Origin: Dehalococcoidia bacterium
GTDB lineage: Bacteria; Chloroflexota; Dehalococcoidia; Dehalococcoidales; JAUWYK01
Assembly: GCA_030615865.1 (NCBI GenBank)
Contig: JAUWYK010000002.1
Span: 1-64,000, forward strand
DNA length: 64,000 bases
Direction of reading: 5' to 3'
The position numbers and the translations under genes were made by a program. Positions within the stretch are counted from its first letter, which is position 1. Every line of letters starts with the position of its first letter. The notes beneath the pieces were generated by a model. The model had not been told where the DNA came from. It did no database searches and saw only the letters and a program-made list of their open reading frames with translations. Positions 42,882 through 51,824 of this stretch are shown piece by piece.

Positions 42882-43793
42882 CTACTTTGCTCTTGGGTGA
42901 GACTTCTCATAGGCACGTCGAACATGTTCAGTAGTAAGATGGGTATAAATCTGCGTGGTGGAGATGTTGACGTGACCCAACAATTCCTGAACCGACCTCA
43001 GGTCAGCGCCACCACTCAGCATATGAGTAGCAAAGCTATGTCTCAGCGTATGGGGGGTAACCTGAGCCTCCAGACCGGCTGATTTAGCATAAGCCTTTAA
43101 TATTTGCCACAGACCTTGCCTGGTCAGTCTCTCACCACGCTGATTGAGAAATAAAGCTTTCTCTTCACCGTTATGTACCAGGTGGGGGCGATCTTCCTCT
43201 ATATATTCTTTTACTGCTCTGGCTACTCCTTCATAAATAGGAATCATCCGCTCTTTATGCCCCTTACCAAAGCAGCGCACATAACCACCCTCGGTATCCA
43301 CATCAGCCACATTTAAAGACACCAGCTCGCTTACCCTCATACCGGTGGCATATAATAACTCCAGCATTGCCCTATCCCGTTTTGCCTCTGGCGTAGACAA
43401 TTTGGTCGGCTGCTCCAGCAACTGGCGGGCTTGGCTAATTGAGATAGGCTTGGGTAATGACCTCCCCACCTTAGGTGAAGCCACATCCTGCGTTGGATTA
43501 GCCGTGATAATACCCTCAGCCACCATAAAATCGAAAAATGACCTGGTGGCAGCTACTTTACGGGCTATGGTGGTAGCAGCATAGTTTCTCTCCTTAAGAT
43601 TAAGCAGATAGCTCAGCATGGACTGGCGACCAAAACCAGACCACGGCGGAATGGCACCGCTCCTGGCAGCTTCCTCCCCAATAAAGCCGGCTAATTGATA
43701 TAGGTCATTACGATAAGCGGCTGTCGTATTTACTGAAAAGCCCTTCTCCACAGTCAGATAATTCAAAAAGCTCTCAATAATCTCTTTCACCAC
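42882..43793 (-). CDS. xerD: tyrosine recombinase XerD-type
   Basis: 303 residues, typical for XerC/D. The N-terminal core-binding domain (about 1-95) has FLNYLTVEKGFSVNTTAAYRNDL. Catalytic residues: Arg in YATGMRVSEL, His-x-x-Arg in HTLRHSFATHML, His in LLGHVNISTTQ and nucleophile Tyr in IYTHL. Its neighbours are housekeeping genes, so it is likely the chromosome dimer resolvase and not a phage integrase. Confidence 0.9.
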   Translation of the reverse strand: MVKEIIESFLNYLTVEKGFSVNTTAAYRNDLYQLAGFIGEEAARSGAIPPWSGFGRQSMLSYLLNLKERNYAATTIARKVAATRSFFDFMVAEGIITANPTQDVASPKVGRSLPKPISISQARQLLEQPTKLSTPEAKRDRAMLELLYATGMRVSELVSLNVADVDTEGGYVRCFGKGHKERMIPIYEGVARAVKEYIEEDRPHLVHNGEEKALFLNQRGERLTRQGLWQILKAYAKSAGLEAQVTPHTLRHSFATHMLSGGADLRSVQELLGHVNISTTQIYTHLTTEHVRRAYEKSHPRAK

Positions 43794-43835
43794 GCCTCCT
43801 CGCTACTAGATAATAAATAGCTATTGATGTATTTT

Positions 43836-43864
43836 AACATATCAATTAGTAAACATAAAGTCAA
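43836..43864 (-). promoter_or_regulatory. Promoter of the xerD operon
   Basis: On the minus strand TTGACT (43864-43859), 17 bases, TATGTT (43841-43836). It lies about 45 bases ahead of the xerD start in the gap to the arsenite gene. Confidence 0.5.
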
Positions 43865-43938
43865 TAGCAGAAGTATTTGAGGGTAAGCCTCACTTGCAGA
43901 AGCTATTGAAGAGAAGAGAAAGGAAGCGATAGGGAAAC

Positions 43939-45006
43939 TTACCGCAACCCTTCGGTGAAAAACCTTCGCTGGAAATAGAGGGCTACATTTACCAGGCTTA
44001 TCAGTACCGGCACTTCAATGAGAGGACCAATGACAGCAGCGAAGGCCTGCCCCGAACCGATGCCAAACACCGCCACGGTTACTGCAATGGCCAGCTCAAA
44101 GTTGTTGCTGGCAGCGGTGAAGGCGATGGTTGTTGTCTTGGAATAGTCGGCCCCTATTTTCTTACCCATGTAGAAAGAGACAAGGAACATGAGCACAAAA
44201 TATATAAGCAGCGGAATAGCGATACGAACCACATCCAGTGGCAGTTGAACAATTATCTCGCCCTTAAGGGAAAACATTACCACGATGGTAAAGAGAAGGG
44301 CAACCAGCGTGATAGGGCTTATCTTAGGGATGAATTTCGTCTCATACCACTGGCGCCCCCTCAACTTGATAAGGGTAAAGCGTGTAATCATACCGCCAAA
44401 GAAAGGGATACCCAGGTAAATAAACACGCTCTCAGCTATCTGGCCGATGGTGATATGCACTGCAGCTCCCTCCAGCCCAAACCTTACCGGCAGCACCGTG
44501 ATGAAGATGTATGCATAAACTGAGAAGAAGACTATCTGGAAGATTGAGTTAAGTGCCACCAGACCGGCGGCATACTCGGTATCTCCTTTCGCCAACTGAT
44601 TCCACACGATGACCATGGCGATGCAGCGCGCCAGCCCTATCATGATAATCCCTACCATGTAGTCGGGGTAGGCTCGCAGGAAGATAATAGCCAGGAAAAA
44701 CATGAGCACCGGACCAATTAGCCAGTTCTGCACTAGGGAAAGCCCAAGCACCCGCCAGTTGCGGAACACCGGGCCCATCTCCTCGTACCTCACCTTAGCC
44801 AGAGGTGGGTACATCATGAGGATGAGCCCTATAGCTATGGGGATTGAAGTGGTACCCACCTGGAAGAAGGTAATGAAGTTAGCCACCTGGGGGACGAAAT
44901 AACCCAAGCCCACCCCTAGACCCATTGCCAGAAATATCCACAGTGTCAGGAAGCGGTCTAATATTGGAAGCCTACCGACTGCGGTTTTTGGTTGAGTGCT
45001 GTTCAT
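43939..45006 (-). CDS. acr3: arsenite efflux permease ACR3
   Basis: 355 residues with ten helices. [18 protein letters not shown] contains the conserved Cys of transmembrane helix 4 needed for As(III) transport. [39 protein letters not shown] is a family signature. It exports arsenite and antimonite. It follows arsR by 16 bases, so the pair forms a minimal ars operon; no arsC or arsM is adjacent. Confidence 0.93.
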   Translation of the reverse strand: MNSTQPKTAVGRLPILDRFLTLWIFLAMGLGVGLGYFVPQVANFITFFQVGTTSIPIAIGLILMMYPPLAKVRYEEMGPVFRNWRVLGLSLVQNWLIGPVLMFFLAIIFLRAYPDYMVGIIMIGLARCIAMVIVWNQLAKGDTEYAAGLVALNSIFQIVFFSVYAYIFITVLPVRFGLEGAAVHITIGQIAESVFIYLGIPFFGGMITRFTLIKLRGRQWYETKFIPKISPITLVALLFTIVVMFSLKGEIIVQLPLDVVRIAIPLLIYFVLMFLVSFYMGKKIGADYSKTTTIAFTAASNNFELAIAVTVAVFGIGSGQAFAAVIGPLIEVPVLISLVNVALYFQRRFFTEGLR

Positions 45007-45022
45007 AGCGCCAAAAGAAAAG

Positions 45023-45382
45023 CTATCTCCGCGCTTCCTCCGTACAACCTGGCCCCACCCGAGTCGCTGTCTTCAACCGCTCTCGGTCAAGAGCCACTAC
45101 CTCATTACCTTCAAGGGCATTCTTAATAATTTCAACAAGGTCAGCAGAGTACCTCTTCATGCCTTCCTCGTCTATGGAGTGAACAATCCAAAGCCCGTCT
45201 CTCCTCGATTCGACAAAGCCAGCATCCTCAAGGATACCCAGATTGCGAGAGGCTCGGGTCTGAGATACGTCCAGTGCCTGCATTACCTCACAGACACAGC
45301 ACTCCCTCTCCAAGAGCAGGTTCAGAATCCTGAGCCTGGTCTCATCAGATAGGGCTTTGAATGCTTTAACTAAATACCTCAT
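45023..45382 (-). CDS. arsR: ArsR-family metalloid-responsive repressor
   Basis: 119 residues from ATG 45382, with AAGGTGGT 5 bases upstream; a GTG at 45391 is weaker. The winged helix reads [52 protein letters not shown]. The ECCVCE motif carries the cysteines that sense As(III) in ArsR (usually ELCVCD). It should repress its own operon and release on arsenite. A candidate operator lies at the start site. Confidence 0.93.
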   Translation of the reverse strand: MRYLVKAFKALSDETRLRILNLLLERECCVCEVMQALDVSQTRASRNLGILEDAGFVESRRDGLWIVHSIDEEGMKRYSADLVEIIKNALEGNEVVALDRERLKTATRVGPGCTEEARR

Positions 45383-45404
45383 CGTTACCACCTTGTTTGC
45401 TTAT

Positions 45405-45451
45405 ATGCGCATTTCCGCTTTTATTATACCAATTTCATATTCTGTCGTCAA
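45405..45451 (-). promoter_or_regulatory. ars promoter and operator candidate
   Basis: Minus-strand TTGACG (45451-45446), 17 bases, TATAAT (45428-45423). The palindrome ATGCGCAT (45405-45412) lies about 10-18 bases past the -10 box, around the expected start site, and is the best operator candidate for ArsR. Confidence 0.6.
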
Positions 45452-45466
45452 GACCTCGTATAAACT

Positions 45467-45494
45467 TTGACCATTCTACAGGCTGTGCTAAAAT
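45467..45494 (+). promoter_or_regulatory. uvrC promoter
   Basis: TTGACC (45467-45472), 16 bases, TAAAAT (45489-45494), back to back with the ars promoter. The leader to the uvrC start is about 23 bases. Confidence 0.55.
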
Positions 45495-45523
45495 AAATTT
45501 AAGGAAAGGCTAAGGGAACAAGG

Positions 45524-47350
45524 TTGACCACTAATCTTATACCAGAACAGTTAAAACAATTGCCAACCAACCCCGGTGTCTACCTAATGCGAGATGCCGA
45601 AGGGGGCATCCTTTACGTAGGTAAGGCAGCTAACCTCCATCACCGGGTAAGGTCATACTTTAGCCCGGGGCAAAAGCTATCGCCAAAACTACAGCGGCTG
45701 ATAACACGAATTAATGACATCGACTTCTTTGTCACCACCTCTGAACAGGAAGCTCTCATCCTTGAGTTAAACTTGATAAAGAGGCACCGCCCCCATTACA
45801 ATGTGCGACTTAAAGATGACAAAACCTTCCCTTACCTCAAGATAGACCTCAATGAGGATTGGCCTCGGGTGCATATTACCCGGCGCTGGGAAGAGGACGG
45901 AGGACGTTACTTCGGTCCGTTTGCCAGCGCTAAGTCGGTACGCCAGACCTTGAAGGTGATAAAGGGAATCTTCCCGTTTCGCTCTTGCTCCAAAGCTATC
46001 ACCGGCACTGACTCCCGACCCTGCCTCGAGTATCATATTCGGCACTGTCTTGCACCCTGCATCGGTGCCGTGAACAGGCAGGAATATGCTGAGGTAATAA
46101 AGCAGGTAATCCTTTTTCTTGAAGGAAAGCAGGAAAGGGTAATGCAAGAGCTTGAAAGCAAGATGAAGACAGCTGCTGAAGCTCTGGATTTCGAAAAAGC
46201 CACCCTACTTAGAGACCAGATTCAAGCTGTAGACAGGGTTATCGAAGGACAAAGAATCGCCGCCACGGTAAGGGGCGAGCAGGATGTTATTGCCTTCGCT
46301 ACTGATAAAGACCAAGCCTATGTCCAGGTTTTCTTCATCCGCAGTAGCAAGCTAATTGGTCGAGAGAGCTTTGTATTGCAGGGTACCCAGTATGAAAGCC
46401 CCTCCCAAATCATGACCAGCTTTATTAAGCAGTTTTACGCTTCCAGTCCCTACATACCACCATTGATATTACTCCAGTACCCGGTAGAAGACACAGCAGT
46501 TATTGAGAACTGGCTTCAAAGCAAAAAGGGGGCTAAAGTCCATATTCAAGTACCCAGCCGCAGCAATAAAAGACAACTGGTGAAGATTGTCGCCGAAAAT
46601 GCTAAGCAAGGTTTAGAGCAACTTAAGATTAAACAGCTAGCTACTCCTACACTCCTGGCTACTGCTTTAGCCGAAATAAAAAGCGAGCTCCGCCTGCCCC
46701 GCCTGCCGTCTCGTATGGAGTGCTATGACATCTCCAATATCCAGGGAAAGGCGGCGGTAGGCAGTATGGTGGTCTTTGACAACGGGAAACCAAAACCATC
46801 TCACTACAGACGCTTCAGAATTAGAACGGTATCAGGCGCCAACGACTATGCCATGCTTCAAGAGGTGCTCAAGCGGCGATTTAAGCGGAGTAGGCTTGAA
46901 ACCGGTGATGCCACTGATACCTGGGCAATTCTACCTGACCTTGTCCTCATTGACGGCGGCAAGGGACAGCTTAATACTGCCCGAGCAGCGATGCGTGAAG
47001 CGGGAGCCGAATCTATCCCCACTGCCAGTCTAGCCAAGGAAAATGAAGAGGTTTTTATACCACAGAGGACACAGCCAGTTATTCTACCCCGAAGTTCGCC
47101 GGGGCTTCAATTACTACAGCGCCTCAGAGACGAGGCACACCGCTTCGCCATAGGTTATTACCAAAAAGTGCATAAACGGGAAACCTTTGCCTCAGCTCTT
47201 GATACTATACCCGGCATCGGACCCAAGCGTAAGCGTGCCCTGATTAAGCAATTTGGCTCAGTCCGAGCCATCCAGGAGGCTTCTATAGACGACTTAGTCA
47301 CCACAGGCATGACTCAGTGCCTAGCCAAAAGAATTAAGGAGTATTTGTGA
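45524..47350 (+). CDS. uvrC: excinuclease ABC subunit C
   Basis: 608 residues from TTG 45524. The GIY-YIG nuclease (about 13-95) reads NPGVYLMRDAEGGILYVGKA; the UVR motif is near 200-235; the RNase H-like second nuclease starts at MECYDISNIQGKAAVGSMVVF with catalytic Asp; helix-hairpin-helix units are at the end (DTIPGIGPKRKRALIKQFGS). It makes the dual incisions in nucleotide excision repair. The next gene starts 1 base after its stop. Confidence 0.95.
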   Translation: MTTNLIPEQLKQLPTNPGVYLMRDAEGGILYVGKAANLHHRVRSYFSPGQKLSPKLQRLITRINDIDFFVTTSEQEALILELNLIKRHRPHYNVRLKDDKTFPYLKIDLNEDWPRVHITRRWEEDGGRYFGPFASAKSVRQTLKVIKGIFPFRSCSKAITGTDSRPCLEYHIRHCLAPCIGAVNRQEYAEVIKQVILFLEGKQERVMQELESKMKTAAEALDFEKATLLRDQIQAVDRVIEGQRIAATVRGEQDVIAFATDKDQAYVQVFFIRSSKLIGRESFVLQGTQYESPSQIMTSFIKQFYASSPYIPPLILLQYPVEDTAVIENWLQSKKGAKVHIQVPSRSNKRQLVKIVAENAKQGLEQLKIKQLATPTLLATALAEIKSELRLPRLPSRMECYDISNIQGKAAVGSMVVFDNGKPKPSHYRRFRIRTVSGANDYAMLQEVLKRRFKRSRLETGDATDTWAILPDLVLIDGGKGQLNTARAAMREAGAESIPTASLAKENEEVFIPQRTQPVILPRSSPGLQLLQRLRDEAHRFAIGYYQKVHKRETFASALDTIPGIGPKRKRALIKQFGSVRAIQEASIDDLVTTGMTQCLAKRIKEYL

Positions 47351-47351
47351 A

Positions 47352-48287
47352 ATGCCAGCCAATCTACCACCACAATACTTTGAAGCGGAGAAGAACTACC
47401 GGGCAGCGAAAAATCCTACCGAAAAGATAATAGCGCTGGAAGAAATGCTGGCGATTATGCCCAAGCACAAGGGAACCGACCACCTCCGTGCTGAGCTAAG
47501 GAGCAGAATTGCCAAGCTAACCCAGGCAGCAGGTAAGAAAGCGGCTATCCATCGAGCGTCAATGATTATTGAGAAAGAGGGGGCAGCCCAGGTAGTAGTT
47601 ACAGGTCTGCCCAATGCAGGCAAATCTCAGCTTGTTTCCAGCATTACCAACGCCTCGCCGACCATAGCCGAATACCCGTTCACCACTCACAATGCCACTC
47701 CGGGGATGATGGAATTTGAGAATATAAAGATACAACTAGTTGATACCCCTCCCCTGGTGCCCCAGTCCATTGACCCCTGGTTTCGACATCTGCTGATACG
47801 GGCTGATGCTCTGCTGGCTGTAGTCGACCTAAATGATGCTCCGATAGCCCAGGTTGAAGCCATCACCGCCCAACTGGAAGATATGAATATCGGGGGAAAG
47901 AAGACATTAATTATCGGCAACAAGCTTGACCTTGCCAGCGCCAGCCAAAACTATACAGCTTTGCAGGATAAATATAAAGGGCAATTGCCAGTTATTGGTA
48001 TCTCAGCTAAAGAAGGGGTTGGCCTGGAAGAACTAAGGCAAGAAATTTACCAGTTGCTTGATATTATTCGGGTATACACCAAGGCTCCGAGTCAAAAGCC
48101 AGACTTTACCGACCCCATAATTCTAGAAAGAGGCAGTACACTAGCTGACGCCGCCGCAGATGTCCACAAAGATTTCCGAGCCAAGCTGAAATATGCCCGG
48201 GTGTGGGGCTCAGGGAAGCACGACGGGCTAATGGTAAAAAGAGACCATATACTACAAGATGGCGATGTTATAGAACTGCACATGTAA
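47352..48287 (+). CDS. DRG/Obg-type GTPase with TGS domain
   Basis: 311 residues. A helical N-terminus (1-75) precedes the G domain: GLPNAGKSQ (G1), an EYPFTTHNATPGMM switch, VDTPPLVP (G3, normally DxPG), and NKLD (G4). The TGS domain occupies about 245-311, with LADAAADVHKDF and HILQDGDVIELH. DRG proteins act on ribosomes in archaea and eukaryotes; bacterial relatives are less studied. Its last 40 bases resemble a sequence beyond the OLD gene (50607-50645). It is coupled to uvrC, whose stop is 1 base away. Confidence 0.85.
   Translation: MPANLPPQYFEAEKNYRAAKNPTEKIIALEEMLAIMPKHKGTDHLRAELRSRIAKLTQAAGKKAAIHRASMIIEKEGAAQVVVTGLPNAGKSQLVSSITNASPTIAEYPFTTHNATPGMMEFENIKIQLVDTPPLVPQSIDPWFRHLLIRADALLAVVDLNDAPIAQVEAITAQLEDMNIGGKKTLIIGNKLDLASASQNYTALQDKYKGQLPVIGISAKEGVGLEELRQEIYQLLDIIRVYTKAPSQKPDFTDPIILERGSTLADAAADVHKDFRAKLKYARVWGSGKHDGLMVKRDHILQDGDVIELHM
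48243..48287 (+). repeat. Left copy of the repeat flanking the OLD gene
   Basis: The 3' end of the GTPase gene, coding for DHILQDGDVIELHM and stop. The last 23 bases match 50623-50645 at 20 positions. The right copy differs mainly at third codon positions. Confidence 0.65.
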
Positions 48288-48411
48288 AATACTGAGGAAT
48301 TTGTCATTTTGTGTAGCTGTCTAACTAACAAAACTTATTCTTGGTAAGTAATGTATTCTCAAGCCTCACACTTCTCCTAAAATCGTCTGATTACCCCCCT
48401 AGCTACACAGG

Positions 48412-48460
48412 TTGACAAACAGAGGATTCCGATGTACTCTTGTAGCATACGAGTTCGTAT
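48412..48460 (+). promoter_or_regulatory. Promoter and palindrome ahead of the OLD gene
   Basis: TTGACA (48412-48417) and a weak TACTCT (48435-48440) are 17 bases apart. The palindrome ATACGA-GT-TCGTAT (48447-48460) falls around the start site, a possible operator. Confidence 0.45.
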
Positions 48461-48500
48461 ACGCGCCTCGGTTTCGGATCTCCTGAAAGAGGCTTTACAA

Positions 48501-50552
48501 ATGAAGGTAGTAGAAATACTAATACATAACTACAAATCCTGTTGCTCTGAAGTGAAAGAGTGCAGGCTGAAGCTAGATGAGAAGGTCACTTTCCTAATAG
48601 GGGCAAACGAGAGCGGAAAGACAAACATCCTCGAAGCTATGAGTAAGTTTTCCGTAGGCAAGTTTCAGGATGTAGATATTCCTCACAAGTCGGTTTGTAG
48701 CCGCAGACCTCAGATTCCAGATGACCTAAAGATGGTTTCAGTCACCTTGGCTGTTGAGGATAGTGATCAGCCTGTGTTAAAGAGGATAGACCCAGCGCTT
48801 GCAAAAGCTAAGAGGGTTACGGTTACGCGAAACTATACTGGAGAGCCTTACATTGAGTCACTTGACATCGACCTCGAGTTTGAGGCAAGAGAGCTTGTTC
48901 CGCGTCTTCAGCAGTCTTCGCGGGATTTCGCATCTCGGTTTTCTAAATATATAAAACAGTACAAGGCAGCCAATCAAGCCGCAGCTAGCCCAACCCGCAG
49001 CGTCTTGGCACGATCGCGCAGTGTTATCCAACGAATCGAGGCTCTCTGTCAGTCACTTGAGTACTCGAAAAAAGCGCCCACACGTAGGGCAGTTAAGCGG
49101 CTACGTGAAGGCTTATTAGCCTTGGCCAGTCCTTTGGAATCTCTAGAGAGTGACATTCTAGCACCTTTGGATGAGATAGACAGTATGCTAAAAAAGTTAC
49201 CTAAGCACCTAGATATTATTAAAGCATCAGCAAAACTGTGGGCACTCGTTCCACGATTTTTATTCATACCAGCGGACCCACAGCTCTGGCTATCAGGTGA
49301 ATATTTAGTAGATGACATTCTGCATAAGGAATTAGGTATTAGGGAGCTTGAGAGCATGAGGCGATTGCTGTCCTTAGCAGATTTCAACCTTGAGAACACT
49401 TGCAAACTAAGAGATGAGATGCAAATAGATGCACTTGAAGTTGCGTCAGCGAAAGCAACTGAAATACTTAAAGAAGTATGGAGTCAGGAACAGGACGTCC
49501 GAATCGAGCTAGGGTGGTCTCCAACAGAGGGCAACACGAAACTTCAAATCAGGATAAAATCGACTGGTCACCGCGGTTCTCCAGAATATAGAAGCCTTGG
49601 TTTCCGTTGGTTCTTAGAGTTTTATTTGCTTTATGCTACTGCTCTGCGTCGTAATGTGGTGCTGGTATTTGAAGAGCCGGGAATTCACCTTCATCCCGAT
49701 GCACAAGATGATCTGAAGGGGATAATCAGAGATAAAGTCGCTGAACAATGCCAAGTAGTATACACTACACACCTGCCGGGTATGTATGATTTGGCATACC
49801 CAGAGGGTTGTAGAGCAGTAATGATAGATCCAAAAATCGGCGTTACCACGATAGAATCACAGTACAGCCCGAACCACCAGTATACCACGTGGGAAGTCGC
49901 GATGCGGGCATTGGGAATTACGAGCCCCATGCTACGAATATGCAACAGAAATATCATAGTCGAGGGACCTGCTGACTGGATATACCTATTGACATTCGCA
50001 CAGCTTCTTGCGAGCGAAGAGCCGAGCCTAAGCGGAGTTGCATCAGGTTCGATTCATATTCACCCATGTCATGGGGCGAGTTCGATTCCCGGAATAGTGC
50101 CCTTCTTCTTCCAGCGCGGGGTTAAGAGTGTAGTTGTGCTAGACAGCGATCAACCTGGCAAAAATGCGAAGGATAAGTTAGAGAGTCAATTTCACCCACC
50201 AAGTGACCATATAACCGGGATATTGATGATTAATGACGTTGACTACGCTGACTCGAGCTTGACTGCCAAAGAACTAGAGCTGGAAGATCTGCTTGGCATC
50301 AATTTGTATGCATCACTCGTGACCGAGACATTAGGGCAAAATAGGAAAGTCACCGACAAGGAATTTGAGAAGAAAAACTGTATTGGAGCCGAAGCAGCAA
50401 GGTTGGTGAAAGAGAAGTATGGAATCAAGCTCGAACACGATAAGGTGGCGTGGTGCCTACGTGAGAGCGTGCAGCACGGAGATCGGGAAGTTCCTGAAAA
50501 AGTGAAGGCTCGTTTCAAGAAGTTACTGCTAAAGGTGACGGAGGGTCTATAA
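48501..50552 (+). CDS. OLD-family ATP-dependent nuclease (ATPase plus TOPRIM)
   Basis: 683 residues from ATG 48501 with AAGAGG about 10 bases upstream; a start at 48432 adds an unlikely basic leader. The ABC-type ATPase has Walker A G34-ANESGK40-T, a long helical insertion (about 130-300) and Walker B VVLVFEEPGIHLHPDAQ with the H-loop YTTHLPGMYD. The TOPRIM nuclease follows: E488 in NIIVEGPADW and D548-x-D550 in VVVLDSDQPG. OLD proteins are encoded by phages and as bacterial defence genes. It is a single-gene (class 1) form without a UvrD-like GajB partner. It sits between housekeeping genes, flanked by a partial repeat of the GTPase gene, and uses more CG-containing codons than neighbours, so transfer is likely. 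Confidence 0.82.
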   Translation: MKVVEILIHNYKSCCSEVKECRLKLDEKVTFLIGANESGKTNILEAMSKFSVGKFQDVDIPHKSVCSRRPQIPDDLKMVSVTLAVEDSDQPVLKRIDPALAKAKRVTVTRNYTGEPYIESLDIDLEFEARELVPRLQQSSRDFASRFSKYIKQYKAANQAAASPTRSVLARSRSVIQRIEALCQSLEYSKKAPTRRAVKRLREGLLALASPLESLESDILAPLDEIDSMLKKLPKHLDIIKASAKLWALVPRFLFIPADPQLWLSGEYLVDDILHKELGIRELESMRRLLSLADFNLENTCKLRDEMQIDALEVASAKATEILKEVWSQEQDVRIELGWSPTEGNTKLQIRIKSTGHRGSPEYRSLGFRWFLEFYLLYATALRRNVVLVFEEPGIHLHPDAQDDLKGIIRDKVAEQCQVVYTTHLPGMYDLAYPEGCRAVMIDPKIGVTTIESQYSPNHQYTTWEVAMRALGITSPMLRICNRNIIVEGPADWIYLLTFAQLLASEEPSLSGVASGSIHIHPCHGASSIPGIVPFFFQRGVKSVVVLDSDQPGKNAKDKLESQFHPPSDHITGILMINDVDYADSSLTAKELELEDLLGINLYASLVTETLGQNRKVTDKEFEKKNCIGAEAARLVKEKYGIKLEHDKVAWCLRESVQHGDREVPEKVKARFKKLLLKVTEGL

Positions 50553-50606
50553 GACGCTACCATCTGTAAGTAAATCACAACAAAAACCTATTAATCGCCG
50601 CCGCCA

Positions 50607-50645
50607 GACCGCTATGGTCAACATGTTATTGAACTGCACATTTAG
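50607..50645 (+). repeat. Right copy: remnant of a GTPase-gene 3' end
   Basis: Reads DRYGQHVIELHI then TAG. It aligns with the end of the GTPase gene (48243-48287) with a 6-base in-frame gap, and the sequence upstream of it (50553-50606) is unrelated. The stop overlaps the end of the cupin gene on the other strand. Confidence 0.6.
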
Positions 50646-50998
50646 TCAGACCTGGGCATAGCTGCGGAAACCAGTATTATGCAGTCGTTATCTCCGTCAT
50701 TTACCAGGCGGTGGGGTACACCGTAAGGAAGCCAGATAGCATCACCGGCAGTTACTTTTTCTTGTTCATCACCAACCGTCATCACCCCCTGCCCTTGAAG
50801 CAGGTAGTAAATCTCTTCATAAGGGTCGGTATGTAACTCTATCACCTTACCCGGCTTTAGAACACCATAGGCAAAGAATAAGATACCCTGTAAAACACTG
50901 TTGTCCAAAAGCATAGTAGCTGTAGCTCCACCATGAGCTATATACAACCCCCGAAGCACCTCTTCCTGTTTGATATTTCTAATAATCATAAGCCTCAC
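50642..50998 (-). CDS. cupin-domain protein
   Basis: 118 residues, one cupin barrel. The metal-binding motif is GKVIELHTDPYEEIYYLLQGQGVM, with the second part PYGVPHRLVNDG; His and Glu ligands are present. Such proteins bind a metal and may be isomerases, dioxygenases or sensors. It overlaps the DUF72 gene by 4 bases. No substrate can be inferred. Confidence 0.85.
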   Translation of the reverse strand: MRLMIIRNIKQEEVLRGLYIAHGGATATMLLDNSVLQGILFFAYGVLKPGKVIELHTDPYEEIYYLLQGQGVMTVGDEQEKVTAGDAIWLPYGVPHRLVNDGDNDCIILVSAAMPRSD

Positions 50999-51729
50999 TC
51001 CTCAGTTTGCAGATAGCCACGAAGCGTTACGGCATTTCTCACCGCAAATGCTTCAGCATCATTATTAAAATAAATGTAGAGCGCCTTCACGTTGGCGGCT
51101 AAATTAGTCAGTCTCTTTGCCCAATCAGCCAGCTCCTCATTAGAGTAACAGCTTGAGTAGAGTCCGGTGCTACCGTGAAACCTTATATAGGCAAAATCTG
51201 CCGTTGCCACCAGAGGGCAACTAATATCGGGCATATCAAAGATACACAACCCGACATTATACTTATGTAAAACTTCAAACACGCTGTCTTCAAGCCAGGA
51301 CTGGTGCCGAAATTCAACCACGTGCTTCATCCCCGAAGGTAAAATAGACAGGAATGATTCTAGCCTGTCATCGTCACGGTGCAGGTTAGGTGGAAGCTGA
51401 TATAAAAGGGGACCCAATTTCTCCCCTAAACCTTTAGCCCTAGTGATAAAAGTGTCCACTGGCTCTTCACTATCTCTTAGTCTCTTGATATGGGTGATAA
51501 AACGACTTACCTTCACGGCAAAGATAAAATTAGGTGGTGACGAGTTATACCAATTAGCAAAAGCAGCCTCTGAAGGTAGGCGGTAAAAACTATTATTGAG
51601 CTCAACTGTATTGAAATGGGCAGCATAAAATTCAAGCCATTTTGCCTTCACCAGCTTTTCAGGATAGAACCTATCCCGCCAGTGGTCATAATGCCAGCCT
51701 GATGTGCCCGTATAGTAATGTAACGGCAT
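50995..51729 (-). CDS. DUF72 family protein (YecE-like)
   Basis: 244 residues, the family length. The start YYTGTSGWHYDHWRDRFYPEKL, VELNNSFYRLPSEAAFANWY, FIFAVKVSRFITHIKRL and FEFRHQSWL-like VVEFRHQSWLEDSV are diagnostic of the DUF72 TIM barrel. Function is unproven; a nuclease role has been proposed for relatives. It is coupled to the cupin gene. Confidence 0.9.
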   Translation of the reverse strand: MPLHYYTGTSGWHYDHWRDRFYPEKLVKAKWLEFYAAHFNTVELNNSFYRLPSEAAFANWYNSSPPNFIFAVKVSRFITHIKRLRDSEEPVDTFITRAKGLGEKLGPLLYQLPPNLHRDDDRLESFLSILPSGMKHVVEFRHQSWLEDSVFEVLHKYNVGLCIFDMPDISCPLVATADFAYIRFHGSTGLYSSCYSNEELADWAKRLTNLAANVKALYIYFNNDAEAFAVRNAVTLRGYLQTEE

Positions 51730-51785
51730 TAACCCCCTCCAGCACCTATTCTAGCATCAGCAAGGCTAGTTTCCAAACCATGAGC

Positions 51786-51814
51786 TTGAATGCCGAAGTA
51801 AAGTGAACTATAAT
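51786..51814 (+). promoter_or_regulatory. Promoter giving a near-leaderless acpS message
   Basis: TTGAAT (51786-51791), 17 bases, TATAAT (51809-51814). The start site should lie at about 51821, only 4 bases before the GTG start codon, and no ribosome site is present between. Confidence 0.6.
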
Positions 51815-51824
51815 ACTGGCGAAA

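Noticed and set aside
42882..43793. The tyrosine recombinase as the integrase of the OLD insertion
   Set aside because: It is 5 kb away among housekeeping genes, has XerD length and motifs, and its operon has no link to the OLD locus.
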